A DNA stretch of 20,622 nucleotides from Elusimicrobiota bacterium (GTDB taxonomy: Bacteria > Elusimicrobiota > Elusimicrobia > UBA1565 > UBA9628). The stretch is from the NCBI GenBank assembly GCA_003452935.1, contig DMMY01000020.1, positions 1 to 20,622 on the forward strand, given 5' to 3'. Positions 1-5,885 of this stretch are shown here, in pieces (position 1 is the stretch's first letter; every line of letters begins with the position of its first letter). Under the pieces are notes generated by a model. It saw only the letters and a list, made by a program, of their open reading frames with translations, searched no databases and was not told the DNA's origin. The translations under genes and the position numbers were made by a program.

Positions 1-83
1 GTCGAATCGGTGGGACGCAACAGGCAAAACAAAAGCGATGTGTCGACGACGGCGCTGCGAGTCTTGGCCAGCTTGCGCGAGAC

Positions 84-107
84 TCTATTGCGAACAGTCG
101 TAATAGA
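84..107. repeat. 10-bp stem hairpin / palindrome
   Basis: TCTATTGCGA (84-93) pairs with TCGTAATAGA (98-107) across a 4-base ACAG loop. This gives ten pairs, one of them a G-T wobble. No U-run follows, so it does not look like an intrinsic terminator. It could be an operator, a recombination site arm or an RNA structure; the sequence does not decide. Confidence 0.5.
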
Positions 108-108
108 A

Positions 109-128
109 TCCCGCCTAAGCTGGCGGGG
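109..128. repeat. GC-rich hairpin next to the first palindrome
   Basis: CCCGCC (110-115) pairs with GGCGGG (122-127) around TAAGCT, with a possible extra T-G pair at 109/128. It lies one base after the previous hairpin. There is no T-tract on either strand, so a terminator is not supported. Confidence 0.45.
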
Positions 129-397
129 AAGGCAGGATTCAAACAGTAAGGCCCTTTCGGAGCCCCCTGTTCCAAGCCCCGAAAAAGTCCAATATTTTCT
201 ACCTGCTTTTGAAATCTCCTGGCCCATGACCTGGGACAGCATCACCAACGGAGAGCGTAGAACCAGCGGCGGGGGGTGGACTCCCGACTTTGCGATAAAG
301 GGGTGTTCGGCCGGAGACCCTGTTCAGCGGTTAGAATCCCGGAGGTGTCAGAAGCCGGGGGTGAAGCGTAATTTCGGGCCGGAACAGGCCCCAGGAT

Positions 398-832
398 ATG
401 CCTAAGCTCAAGATCGGGGAGCGCTACGCCACCGCCACGGGGCTGCCCGTTCTCCTGGTGGGCATGGAGCCCGGCTCCCTGCTGCTCCAGAGCCTGGTGA
501 CCGACAACCAGATCGCCGTCCCGGTGGGATACCCCCTGGAGGCCCCCGTGGGCGCGGTAGCGGCCTTCTCGCCCCGCTCTCGCCCCTACAGCCCATTTGT
601 CCGACCTCGTCGCGGGCGGTCGGAACCCAAGCCCCTGGCCGTCACGATAGATGCCCTACTTCAAGAGGGCGGTAGGAGCATGAAGGGGCTCGAGCGGGAG
701 GTCAGGCGCAGGGCCAGCGTGGCGTGCAGGGGCAAGAATGTGAAGGCTGGCATTCGGGCGCGGATGTATTGGCTTCAGAAGCGCGGGATGACGCTCCACC
801 GGGACGATGATGGGCGGGTCCAGATTCGGTAG
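398..832 (+). CDS. Unrecognised 144-aa protein linked to recombinase debris
   Basis: I do not recognise the family. The N-terminal half (about residues 1-65) is a small hydrophobic/beta-like segment. It is followed by an Arg/Pro-rich linker and a basic C-terminal segment (about 85-144) that could be a small DNA-binding or helical domain. A weak AGGA precedes the ATG. It is convergent with the TSUP permease gene, with 13 bases between the stops. The C-terminal segment recurs in decayed form at 2537-2655 and more weakly at 2983-3033, on both sides of a serine-recombinase fragment. I therefore infer that it belongs to a mobile-element gene set rather than to the metabolic operons. The open frame and the homologous decayed copies support it being a real gene. 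Confidence 0.55.
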   Translation: MPKLKIGERYATATGLPVLLVGMEPGSLLLQSLVTDNQIAVPVGYPLEAPVGAVAAFSPRSRPYSPFVRPRRGRSEPKPLAVTIDALLQEGGRSMKGLEREVRRRASVACRGKNVKAGIRARMYWLQKRGMTLHRDDDGRVQIR

Positions 833-845
833 GGGGCTGGGGCCG

Positions 846-1634
846 TCAGATGATGCCCGACCCCAGGAGCAGGGCGATACAGATAAGCAAGCCGCCCGTG
901 AGGCGCTGCACGGCTTTCATGGTTACCTTGTGCAGGAACTTCTTGGCGACGATGACGCCGGTGAATGCGGCCAATGTCCCGGTCGCGATGATCCAACCCT
1001 CGCGTGTCCCGGCCAGGCTCGGGAGCTTCCCTCCGAACAGGACAGCCCCATAGACCGACAGGCGCGTCAGGTCGACGAGCAGTGCGATGAGCGCGTTGGT
1101 CCCCACGAAGGATTCTGGGGTGATGCCGGCCTTGGCCAGGAAGGCCGAACGGAAAGCGCCCTGGTGTCCCGAAAGTCCGCCGAAGAAGCCCGATAGAGCG
1201 CCTCCTGCCGGCAGGTGCCTGCTGTCGAACTGGAGAGCCTCGAACCGCGGGTGGAGCTCGAGCGCGGAGAAGGCTAGCATGAGGACGGAGAGCACGAGTT
1301 TTATGGGTGTGATGACCGCGGCTTTCCCGAGAAGCTCGTAGGTCGCGATGGGAGAGAGCTTCGACACGACGGCCAACAGCCAGGCCCCGATGAATGCCGC
1401 CAGGATGGCAGGGATGCCGAACCGCAGCACTACGCGCCTATCGGCCAGCCTGCCGAGAAGCAGTGCTTTGAGCACGTTGTTGGCCCCATGCACGAGCGCG
1501 GTGGCGGCCACCGCCATGTCCACTGGGAAGAAGAGCGCGAATACCGGCAGCAGGAGTGTGCCCAGGCCGAACCCCGAGTACATGGTTAGAGCCGAGGTGA
1601 AGAGCGCTGCCGCCGCGACGACTACGAACTCCAT
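846..1634 (-). CDS. TauE/SafE (TSUP) family membrane permease
   Basis: This 262-residue protein is almost entirely hydrophobic, with about eight membrane segments in two repeats. The N-terminus (ALTMYSGFGLGTLLLP) and the GGLSGHQGAFRSAFL stretch near the middle match the TauE/SafE-TSUP family. Known members move sulfite, sulfoacetate, thiosulfate or other sulfur-containing or organic anions across the inner membrane. It is the last gene of a minus-strand trio after ArsC and a DsrE-like protein, starting 16 bases after the DsrE stop with no clear ribosome site, so it may depend on translational coupling. No ArsB or Acr3 arsenite exporter is present, so this permease may fill the export role, or it may move a sulfur anion. 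The substrate is inference. Confidence 0.85.
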   Translation of the reverse strand: MEFVVVAAAALFTSALTMYSGFGLGTLLLPVFALFFPVDMAVAATALVHGANNVLKALLLGRLADRRVVLRFGIPAILAAFIGAWLLAVVSKLSPIATYELLGKAAVITPIKLVLSVLMLAFSALELHPRFEALQFDSRHLPAGGALSGFFGGLSGHQGAFRSAFLAKAGITPESFVGTNALIALLVDLTRLSVYGAVLFGGKLPSLAGTREGWIIATGTLAAFTGVIVAKKFLHKVTMKAVQRLTGGLLICIALLLGSGII

Positions 1635-1650
1635 GGCTGTGTTTTCTGGT

Positions 1651-1971
1651 CTAGAAGGTGACGACCTTATCCGAATCCCGGATCAGCTCGTACAGGTCCT
1701 TCATGGTCGAGAGCGGGCAGAGCTCAGATCCGCTCGAACCTCGCAGCTTCAGGCAGGTGCCGCAGGCGAGGATCTTGCCGCCGCCGTCGACCAGGGACTG
1801 CATCTGCTCCGTGACCTTGAACTTGTCCATATCGAGCTTCTCGCACTCCACGCCCTTGGCGAGCAGGAAGACGCGAACCGCGTCGCCCTGCTTGAGGGAG
1901 AACACGCCGAGGCGGAAGGCGTTCCAGACCGTTTCCGGGTCCGTCGAGTAGACGACGATGCCGAGTTTCAT
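1651..1971 (-). CDS. DsrE/DsrF-like sulfur-relay protein
   Basis: This 106-residue cytoplasmic protein has the compact alpha/beta fold typical of DsrE-like proteins. It starts with MKLGIVVYSTDPETVWNAF and carries the conserved Cys region ACGTCLKLR (C70, C73), with further cysteines at 43 and 85. DsrE-family proteins carry persulfide sulfur on a conserved cysteine in sulfur relays. A GGAGG site precedes the ATG at the right distance, and the gene starts shortly after the ArsC stop. Its place between an arsenate reductase and a TSUP permease suggests that the trio links arsenic with sulfur transfer, or detoxifies a sulfur-arsenic species; that link is inference. Confidence 0.8.
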   Translation of the reverse strand: MKLGIVVYSTDPETVWNAFRLGVFSLKQGDAVRVFLLAKGVECEKLDMDKFKVTEQMQSLVDGGGKILACGTCLKLRGSSGSELCPLSTMKDLYELIRDSDKVVTF

Positions 1972-1987
1972 GGGTTGCCTCCGAGCT

Positions 1988-2416
1988 TCATGTCGAACTC
2001 CCTGGGTTCAGCTTCTGCGGCAGACCTTGGACGAAGTCACGCATTTCATCGCGGACCCGCCGAAACACGGACAGGACCTCGTCCTCGCTTCCCTTGGCTG
2101 CGGCGGGGTCTTCGAACCCCGCGTGGATGATCTTCGTCTTGAGAGGGAACAGAGGGCAGCTTTCGCGTGCGTTGTCGCAGACGGTGACGACGTAGTCGAA
2201 CGGAATATCCTTCAGGGTGCGGACGTGCTTGGACCGCTGTTCGGAGATGTCTACGCCCGCCTCGGCCATCACCTTTACGGCCAAGGGATGCAGCCCCTTG
2301 GGTTCAACGCCTGCGGAATAGGCTTCGACCTCCGCGCTCTTGAGCGCCTTGGCCCAGCCCTCCGCCATCTGGCTTCGGCAGGAGTTGCCCGTGCAAAGGA
2401 AGAGAACTTTCAGCAT
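1988..2416 (-). CDS. arsC: Thioredoxin-coupled arsenate reductase (LMW phosphatase type)
   Basis: This 142-residue protein reduces arsenate to arsenite in the cytoplasm. The N-terminal P-loop CTGNSCRS (C8 to S15) holds the nucleophilic cysteine. VTVCDNARESCP supplies C81 and C88, which match the redox pair of the S. aureus pI258 ArsC family that hands electrons to thioredoxin. The length is typical for this class. It is first in a three-gene minus-strand operon with DsrE-like and TSUP genes. The ATG lacks a Shine-Dalgarno and lies only 11 bases after a TGC-TATAAG extended -10, so the mRNA may be nearly leaderless. The reductase call is firm; plain LMW tyrosine phosphatase activity is less likely given C81/C88. 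Confidence 0.93.
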   Translation of the reverse strand: MLKVLFLCTGNSCRSQMAEGWAKALKSAEVEAYSAGVEPKGLHPLAVKVMAEAGVDISEQRSKHVRTLKDIPFDYVVTVCDNARESCPLFPLKTKIIHAGFEDPAAAKGSEDEVLSVFRRVRDEMRDFVQGLPQKLNPGSST

Positions 2417-2427
2417 TTGTTGACTAT

Positions 2428-2436
2428 CTTATAGCA
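2428..2436 (-). promoter_or_regulatory. Extended -10 promoter element of the arsC operon
   Basis: On the minus strand TGC is directly followed by TATAAG (2433 down to 2428), an extended -10 element. No good -35 lies 16-18 bases upstream, which extended -10 promoters can tolerate. The predicted start of transcription is about four bases before the arsC ATG. Confidence 0.5.
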
Positions 2437-2437
2437 A

Positions 2438-2462
2438 AACTGCCGGATATCGCATTGCAGTT
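2438..2462. promoter_or_regulatory. Inverted repeat upstream of arsC -10, possible operator
   Basis: AACTGC (2438-2443) and GCAGTT (2457-2462) form perfect 6-base inverted arms separated by 13 bases, just upstream of the arsC -10 element. The position suits an ArsR-type repressor, but no arsR gene is in the window and the sequence alone does not name the regulator. Confidence 0.35.
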
Positions 2463-2536
2463 GTCAGGTGCTTTCTTCTTCCCGTGCCAGCAACTCTTCA
2501 GCTTCTCCTTCTGAAATCTGCGGAGAGAACCACCTC

Positions 2537-2655
2537 TGGATGGGATGAAGGGGATGATCTGCGACGTGGGGCCAGTGCGGCCTGCAAGGGGAAGGATGTG
2601 GGCGCCAACATTCGGGCCCGCGGGAGGCGCGGATGGTATTGAGTCGGCCAAGAAA
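2537..2655 (+). repeat. Degenerate copy of the tail of the 398-832 gene
   Basis: The bases align with about 669-780. Both contain ATGAAGGGG, and then a run whose translation here (ASAACKGKDVGANIRAR, frame of 2562) matches ASVACRGKNVKAGIRAR of the intact gene: 12 of 18 residues over the aligned stretch starting one residue earlier. A 7-base deletion, an 8-base insertion near 2620 and a stop break the frame. It reads as a decayed duplicate. Confidence 0.6.
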
Positions 2656-3036
2656 GAACTACGGGATATAGAGGCGGCGAAGGCCACCCTTGAGGCTCGT
2701 TTGGGGGAGCTGGACGCCAAGATTGGTTTCCAGAAGAAGGCCGTCTATGACGCTGACGTGATCCAGGCGACCCTGCAGCGCTTCGCCCGTTTCATCTATC
2801 GCCTGCCGCCGGAAATGCAGGCGCGGATGATGTGTCTCTTGTTCAAGCAGGTGCGGGTCTACAAGGACAGGATTACCGCCGAGCTGCATGAACTGCCCAT
2901 CGCGGATTTGCCGAGATTCCTCGACTTGAAGGTGGCTTTTTTGAGAACAAATGCGCTATGGAGGCACAAACGGCGCGGCGGGGATGTGATGGTAGGTATC
3001 CGGGTGCGGATGCGGTTGGCCAAGAAGCGCGCCTAG
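2545..3036 (+). pseudogene. C-terminal remnant of a large serine recombinase
   Basis: From about residue 30 of this open frame the protein has a coiled-coil stretch (about 32-70) followed by FARFIYRLPPEMQARMMCLL and FKQVRVYKDRITAELHELP. This is the layout of the extreme C-terminal coiled coil and beta segment of large serine recombinases (LxxFxxxFxxLPPxxRxxLLxxLxxxVxxxxxxI). The N-terminal serine catalytic domain and the zinc domain are absent. The first ~30 residues are read out of frame through a decayed copy of another gene, so the ATG at 2545 is probably not authentic. I treat it as a truncated, non-functional recombinase and a marker of past element insertion beside the arsC trio. Confidence 0.65.
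2983..3033 (+). repeat. Third, weak copy of the GIRxRM-type tail motif
   Basis: DVMVGIRVRMRLAKKRA at the end of the recombinase remnant aligns without gaps with NVKAGIRARMYWLQKRG near the end of the 398-832 protein. By eye 8 of 17 residues and 34 of 51 bases match. It may be a fused fragment of the same gene, or convergent basic-tail sequence. Confidence 0.35.
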
Positions 3037-3044
3037 ATGAGGGG

Positions 3045-3074
3045 TTGACATTGTTGTTGGCATATGCTAATAAT
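3045..3074 (+). promoter_or_regulatory. Sigma-70 promoter of the large metallocofactor operon
   Basis: A perfect -35 TTGACA (3045-3050) is followed after 17 bases by TAATAA(T) at 3068-3074. TGC directly before it forms an extended -10. This is the strongest promoter-like sequence I found in the window. The predicted transcription start falls at or next to the ATG at 3080, so the first gene is probably read from a leaderless mRNA. Confidence 0.7.
3057..3070. promoter_or_regulatory. 14-bp near-palindrome in the promoter, likely operator
   Basis: TTGGCATATGCTAA is an inverted repeat with six of seven pairs matched, centred on GCATATGC. It fills the end of the -35/-10 spacer and enters the -10, a classic place for repression. 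The first gene of the operon encodes an HTH protein (DUF134), the obvious candidate to bind it; that assignment is inference. Confidence 0.5.
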
Positions 3075-3079
3075 AATGT

Positions 3080-3577
3080 ATGCCCCGACCATTTAAATGC
3101 CGTTTTGTGGCGCATGAGCCTGGCGTAACCTATTTCAAGCCGCGCGGCATCCCGATGACTGATCTCGAAGAGGTCGTTCTGGGATTCGACGAGCTGGAAG
3201 CCGTCCGGCTGGCCGACCTGGAAGGTCTTTACCAGGAGGATGCCGCCGAGAAGATGAAGGTGTCCAGGCAGACCTTTGGCAATATCATCCATTCAGCCCA
3301 CGCGAAGATCGCCGATGTCATTGTCAGAGGGAAGGCCCTTAAAATAGAGGGAGGCGTGTGCAAGATAAAGGGGATGCGGAAGTTCGTGTGCAACGCCTGT
3401 AGGCATGAGTGGGTTGTCCCGTTTGGAGCCGGAAGGCCCGTGGAGTGCCCAAAATGCAAGAGCGCGGACATCCATAGGTCTCCCGAACATCGTGGCCAGG
3501 GCCGGGCAGGCGGGGGAGCGGGTGGACGCGGTGGCGGTCGAGGAAGGGGACAGTGCTGGGGTCAACGGAGAAGCTGA
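3080..3577 (+). CDS. DUF134 (UPF0251) HTH protein with zinc ribbon and Gly-rich tail
   Basis: The 165-residue protein begins MPRPFKCR, the usual DUF134 start. A sigma-70 region-4-like helix-turn-helix lies around residues 35-80 (DAAEKMKVSRQTFGNII). A zinc ribbon follows (C104, C107, C123, C126), and then a tail of Gly/Arg repeats from about 135. The family is predicted to bind DNA and is often encoded beside NifX-like and MinD-ferredoxin genes, as here. It heads the operon and sits next to a palindromic promoter, suggesting autoregulation. The zinc ribbon and Gly-rich tail could sense metal or Fe-S status. The ATG has no Shine-Dalgarno and coincides with the predicted transcription start. The family call is firm; the regulatory role is inferred. 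Confidence 0.88.
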   Translation: MPRPFKCRFVAHEPGVTYFKPRGIPMTDLEEVVLGFDELEAVRLADLEGLYQEDAAEKMKVSRQTFGNIIHSAHAKIADVIVRGKALKIEGGVCKIKGMRKFVCNACRHEWVVPFGAGRPVECPKCKSADIHRSPEHRGQGRAGGGAGGRGGGRGRGQCWGQRRS

Positions 3578-3578
3578 T

Positions 3579-4004
3579 TTGAAGCTACATGAAGCTCTTC
3601 ATGATACCTGCCTGCTGTGCGGGAGCAAGAATCCTGTAGGGCTCAAGCTGGAATTCGAAGCGGAGAATGACGGATCGGTTGTGGCGCAGTTCCTTTGTCA
3701 ATTTAGGTTCGAGGGCTATAAAGGATTCCTTCATGGCGGGGTCGCTGCGGCTCTGCTCGACAGTGCGATGACCAACTGTCTGTTCGTCCGCGGCATTGCA
3801 GCGTTTACCGCCGGGCTGAATGTGGCTTATAAAAAGCCAGTGCGCTGCGGCAGGCCCGTGCAGGTGAAAGCATCGCTGGAGAAATCATTTCCGCCTTTGT
3901 ATGAGCTGAAAGCCCATTTGTCGCAGGACGGCGAAATATTGGTCACGGCGGATGCGAAGTTCATGGAAAGCGAATTGATTAAGCCGCGTGCAAAAGAGGC
4001 GTAG
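3579..4004 (+). CDS. PaaI-type hotdog-fold thioesterase
   Basis: This 141-residue protein of the 4HBT/PaaI family hydrolyses acyl-CoA-type thioesters. CLLCGSKNPVGLKLEF at 11-26 is a conserved N-terminal Cys motif of this subgroup. The hotdog helix FLHGGVAAALLD (50-61) carries H52-G53-G54 and D61. I chose TTG at 3579 because no in-frame ATG precedes the conserved motif. It lies one base after the DUF134 stop and has GGAG eight bases upstream (3567-3570); the frame remains open further upstream but overlaps DUF134. The physiological substrate is unknown. In this operon it may clear dead-end CoA or thiol adducts, fitting the CoA-disulfide/persulfide reductase encoded downstream; that is inference. 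Confidence 0.82.
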   Translation: MKLHEALHDTCLLCGSKNPVGLKLEFEAENDGSVVAQFLCQFRFEGYKGFLHGGVAAALLDSAMTNCLFVRGIAAFTAGLNVAYKKPVRCGRPVQVKASLEKSFPPLYELKAHLSQDGEILVTADAKFMESELIKPRAKEA

Positions 4005-4035
4005 AATGTCGGACAAACAAAAGGAGGAGAATAAT

Positions 4036-4296
4036 ATGCCAGGAGGAGATGGGACGGGACCGTTGGGTTCGGGACCAAGCACCGGCTGGGGTCGCGGGCG
4101 CTGCCGAGGCGGTGGATTCGGGGGCGGAGGCCGCCATGGTTGGCGGGGAGGACAAGGTGCTCAAAGCCCTGCGGCAAGCGGCGGGACGACAGAAACCGCC
4201 CGCCTTGCCGCTGAGGTGGAGCAACTTAATCGCAAGCTGTCGGACATGGAGTCCAAGCTGAAGGGCCAGGATAAATCGGGCGACGCGACGAAGTAA
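4036..4296 (+). CDS. DUF5320-like Gly-rich small protein with C-terminal coiled coil
   Basis: This 86-residue protein starts MPGGDGTGPLGSGPSTGWG, matching the start of DUF5320-type proteins (MPxxDGTGPxGxGPxTGxG). A Gly/Arg-rich segment follows, and then a short amphipathic helix near residues 52-75 (AAEVEQLNRKLSDMESKL) likely to form a coiled coil. Such proteins are repeatedly encoded beside NifX-like proteins, but their function is unknown. The start has a strong AAGGAGGA site (4021-4028); an upstream ATG at 3988 lies inside the thioesterase gene and is not used. The same N-terminal tag appears fused to a ferredoxin at 11923, suggesting a shared partner or targeting role. Confidence 0.8.
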   Translation: MPGGDGTGPLGSGPSTGWGRGRCRGGGFGGGGRHGWRGGQGAQSPAASGGTTETARLAAEVEQLNRKLSDMESKLKGQDKSGDATK

Positions 4297-4331
4297 CGCT
4301 CGCCCTGTAATGTCGTCATAGGAGAAAATAA

Positions 4332-4703
4332 ATGAAAATCGGAATAGTGCTGGGTGATTCGGGCGGTTTGGATAGCGATGTCTGCTCTCATTTTGGGCAA
4401 TGCAGCCATTTCCTGATCGTGGAAGTGGAAGGCAAGCGCATATCGAAGAGCAAGGTCGTGCCCAATGATGCGCAGCACGGCGGCGGAGGCTGCCAAGCGG
4501 TGGGCGAAATTCTCAAGCATGGGGTAACCCACGTGATCGCTGGCGGGATGGGCATGGGAGCCCAGCAGAAATTCGCCGCAGCCGGGGTCAAGATATTCGC
4601 CTTCTCCGGCAAGGCCAAGGACGGCGTTGCCAAGCTGTTGGGCGCTTCACTGCAAGGCGGGATCGAACCGTGTAAAGATCACGGCGGGGAGTGCCACCAT
4701 TGA
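4332..4703 (+). CDS. NifX/NifB-C-like dinitrogenase Fe-Mo cofactor-binding domain protein
   Basis: This 123-residue single-domain protein belongs to the NifX/NafY/NifB C-terminal family. It starts MKIGIVLGDSGGLDSDVCSHFG, with the family's HFG motif followed by a conserved cysteine (C24). A central VIAGGMGMGAQQKF and a Gly-rich GGGGC loop also fit. Family members bind Fe-Mo cofactor precursors or other Fe-S clusters. The C-terminus ends CKDHGGECHH, a compact Cys/His cluster that could add a metal site. It has a GGAG-type site and is followed 10 bases later by a second, divergent NifX-like gene. No NifDK is nearby, so the bound cofactor is unlikely to be FeMo-co for nitrogenase. Confidence 0.9.
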   Translation: MKIGIVLGDSGGLDSDVCSHFGQCSHFLIVEVEGKRISKSKVVPNDAQHGGGGCQAVGEILKHGVTHVIAGGMGMGAQQKFAAAGVKIFAFSGKAKDGVAKLLGASLQGGIEPCKDHGGECHH

Positions 4704-4713
4704 GGAAGTTCAT

Positions 4714-5043
4714 ATGAAGATCGCGGTATCGGCCATGGGCGGCTCCATGAGCGCCCTAGTGAGCGAGCAGTTCGGGCGTTGCGCGTATTTCCTCATTGTC
4801 GATTCGGAGAACATGAAGTTCGAGCCGGTCTCAAACCCCGCTTCAGGGATGTCGGGGGGCGCGGGCCCCGAGGCGGCTCGTGTGATCGCGGCAAAAGGCG
4901 CCGAGGTCGTCTTGACCGGCAGGGTGGGGATGAATGCGGAGAACGCGCTTAAGGCGGCCGGGATACGAGCGGTGGTCGGAATTTCCGGCTCCAAGACCGT
5001 TCTCCAGGCCGTGGAAGAGCACCTTAAGGCACCCAGCCGGTGA
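4714..5043 (+). CDS. Second NifX/NifB-C-like cofactor-binding protein
   Basis: This 109-residue protein is the same fold as its upstream neighbour: MKIAVSAMGGSMSALVSEQFGRCAYFLIV at the start, a Gly-rich SGMSGGAGPEAARVI loop, and VLTGRVGMNAENAL. It lacks the His/Cys tail of the first copy, so the two have diverged. The ATG at 4714 follows a GAGG site and gives the normal family start; the frame is open further upstream inside the preceding gene. Its stop overlaps the GTG of the next gene (GTGA), indicating translational coupling with the MinD-ferredoxin ATPase. The pair may work as a heterodimer or as successive carriers; that is inference. Confidence 0.9.
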   Translation: MKIAVSAMGGSMSALVSEQFGRCAYFLIVDSENMKFEPVSNPASGMSGGAGPEAARVIAAKGAEVVLTGRVGMNAENALKAAGIRAVVGISGSKTVLQAVEEHLKAPSR

Positions 5044-5885
5044 TCGTCGCCGTTGCGAGTGGGAAAGGCGGGACCGGGAAGACCAGCATAGCGTGCGCCC
5101 TGGCGCAAAGCGCGGGAGGCGAAGTGTGCCTCCTGGATTGCGACGTGGACGAACCCAATGCTCATATACTTCTGCGCCCAAGCATAAGCCGCACGTTCCC
5201 GGCGAACATCCTCCTGCCATGCGTCGATGAACACCAGTGTGACGGTTGCGGCGAATGCGCGCGTGTGTGCGAATACCATGCCTTGACCGTATTGGGCGGG
5301 CGTCCGGTCTTTTTTGATCATCTTTGCCATAGTTGCGGCGGCTGCGTCCTGGTGTGCCCGAGGCATGCCATCAGCGAAACAGCGAAGGCGATCGGCAAGA
5401 TCAGCGTCGGTGATGCGGGCGATATCCGGTTCATTTCCGGAGAACTCAACGTCGGGGAAGCCATGTGTCCTCCCATCATCAGACAGGTGAGGGCGCAGGC
5501 AAATGGCTGCCGGGACGTGGTCATAGATTCGCCGCCTGGTACGTCGTGCCCCATGGTGACGGCGGTTCGGGGGAGCGACTTCTGCATCCTGGTGACGGAG
5601 CCGACACCTTTCGGTCTTCACGATCTGACGCTTGCGGTCGACGTCGTGCGCAAGCTCGGGTTGGCGTTCGGGGTGGTCGTCAATATCGCGGATATCGGTG
5701 ACGATGGGGTTGAGAACTATTGCCGTGAGCAGGGGATAGAGATTCTCGCGCGCATACCCTATGACCGAACCGTGGCAGAGGCCTACTCACGGGGACGGTC
5801 GATCGTGGAGGCCAAGCCTGAATATCAGGCGGTGTTCGTCGGGCTTTTTCAGAAGATCCGGAGACTCGCAAGGAGAAACGCGTGA
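5040..5885 (+). CDS. MinD-superfamily ATPase with inserted 2[4Fe-4S] ferredoxin domain (copy A)
   Basis: This 281-residue cytoplasmic protein has a deviant Walker A motif GKGGTGKT (8-15, K9 and K14) and a Walker-B-like DSPPGTSCP. A ferredoxin insert carries two CX2CX2CX3C motifs at C67-C77 and C96-C106. The architecture matches the MinD P-loop ATPases that contain a ferredoxin domain, which occur in pairs beside NifX-like genes in anaerobes. Their biochemical role is not established; ATP-gated Fe-S cluster or electron transfer is likely. The GTG start overlaps the preceding stop (GTGA), and its own stop overlaps the GTG of copy B in the same way, so the two copies are probably made in equal amounts. 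Confidence 0.93.
   Translation: MIVAVASGKGGTGKTSIACALAQSAGGEVCLLDCDVDEPNAHILLRPSISRTFPANILLPCVDEHQCDGCGECARVCEYHALTVLGGRPVFFDHLCHSCGGCVLVCPRHAISETAKAIGKISVGDAGDIRFISGELNVGEAMCPPIIRQVRAQANGCRDVVIDSPPGTSCPMVTAVRGSDFCILVTEPTPFGLHDLTLAVDVVRKLGLAFGVVVNIADIGDDGVENYCREQGIEILARIPYDRTVAEAYSRGRSIVEAKPEYQAVFVGLFQKIRRLARRNA

Larger units (their letters stand above)
1..397. other. Leading region without a convincing gene
   Basis: I see no supportable gene here. An open frame at 10-405 has a low-complexity, unrecognisable translation and no ribosome binding site, so I do not call it. The region holds two adjacent hairpins (84-107 and 109-128). These are followed by a stretch around 121-145 that resembles the antisense of a tRNA 3' end (TGGCGGGG, then GGATTCAAAC), but its T-stem does not pair. 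Together with the recombinase remnant further right, this suggests an old integration boundary or intergenic control region. Confidence 0.4.

Noticed and set aside
121..145. tRNA-like sequence on the minus strand
   Set aside because: The TTTGAAT loop and CCCCGCCA end look like a tRNA, but the T-stem does not pair and no anticodon arm could be found upstream.
10..405. Open frame of 131 codons at the left end
   Set aside because: The translation is low in recognisable structure, has no ribosome site and runs through two hairpins. It is better explained as chance in GC-rich non-coding DNA.
1348..2130. Plus-strand 260-codon frame opposite the TSUP and DsrE genes
   Set aside because: It crosses the boundary of two real minus-strand genes and has no recognisable features.
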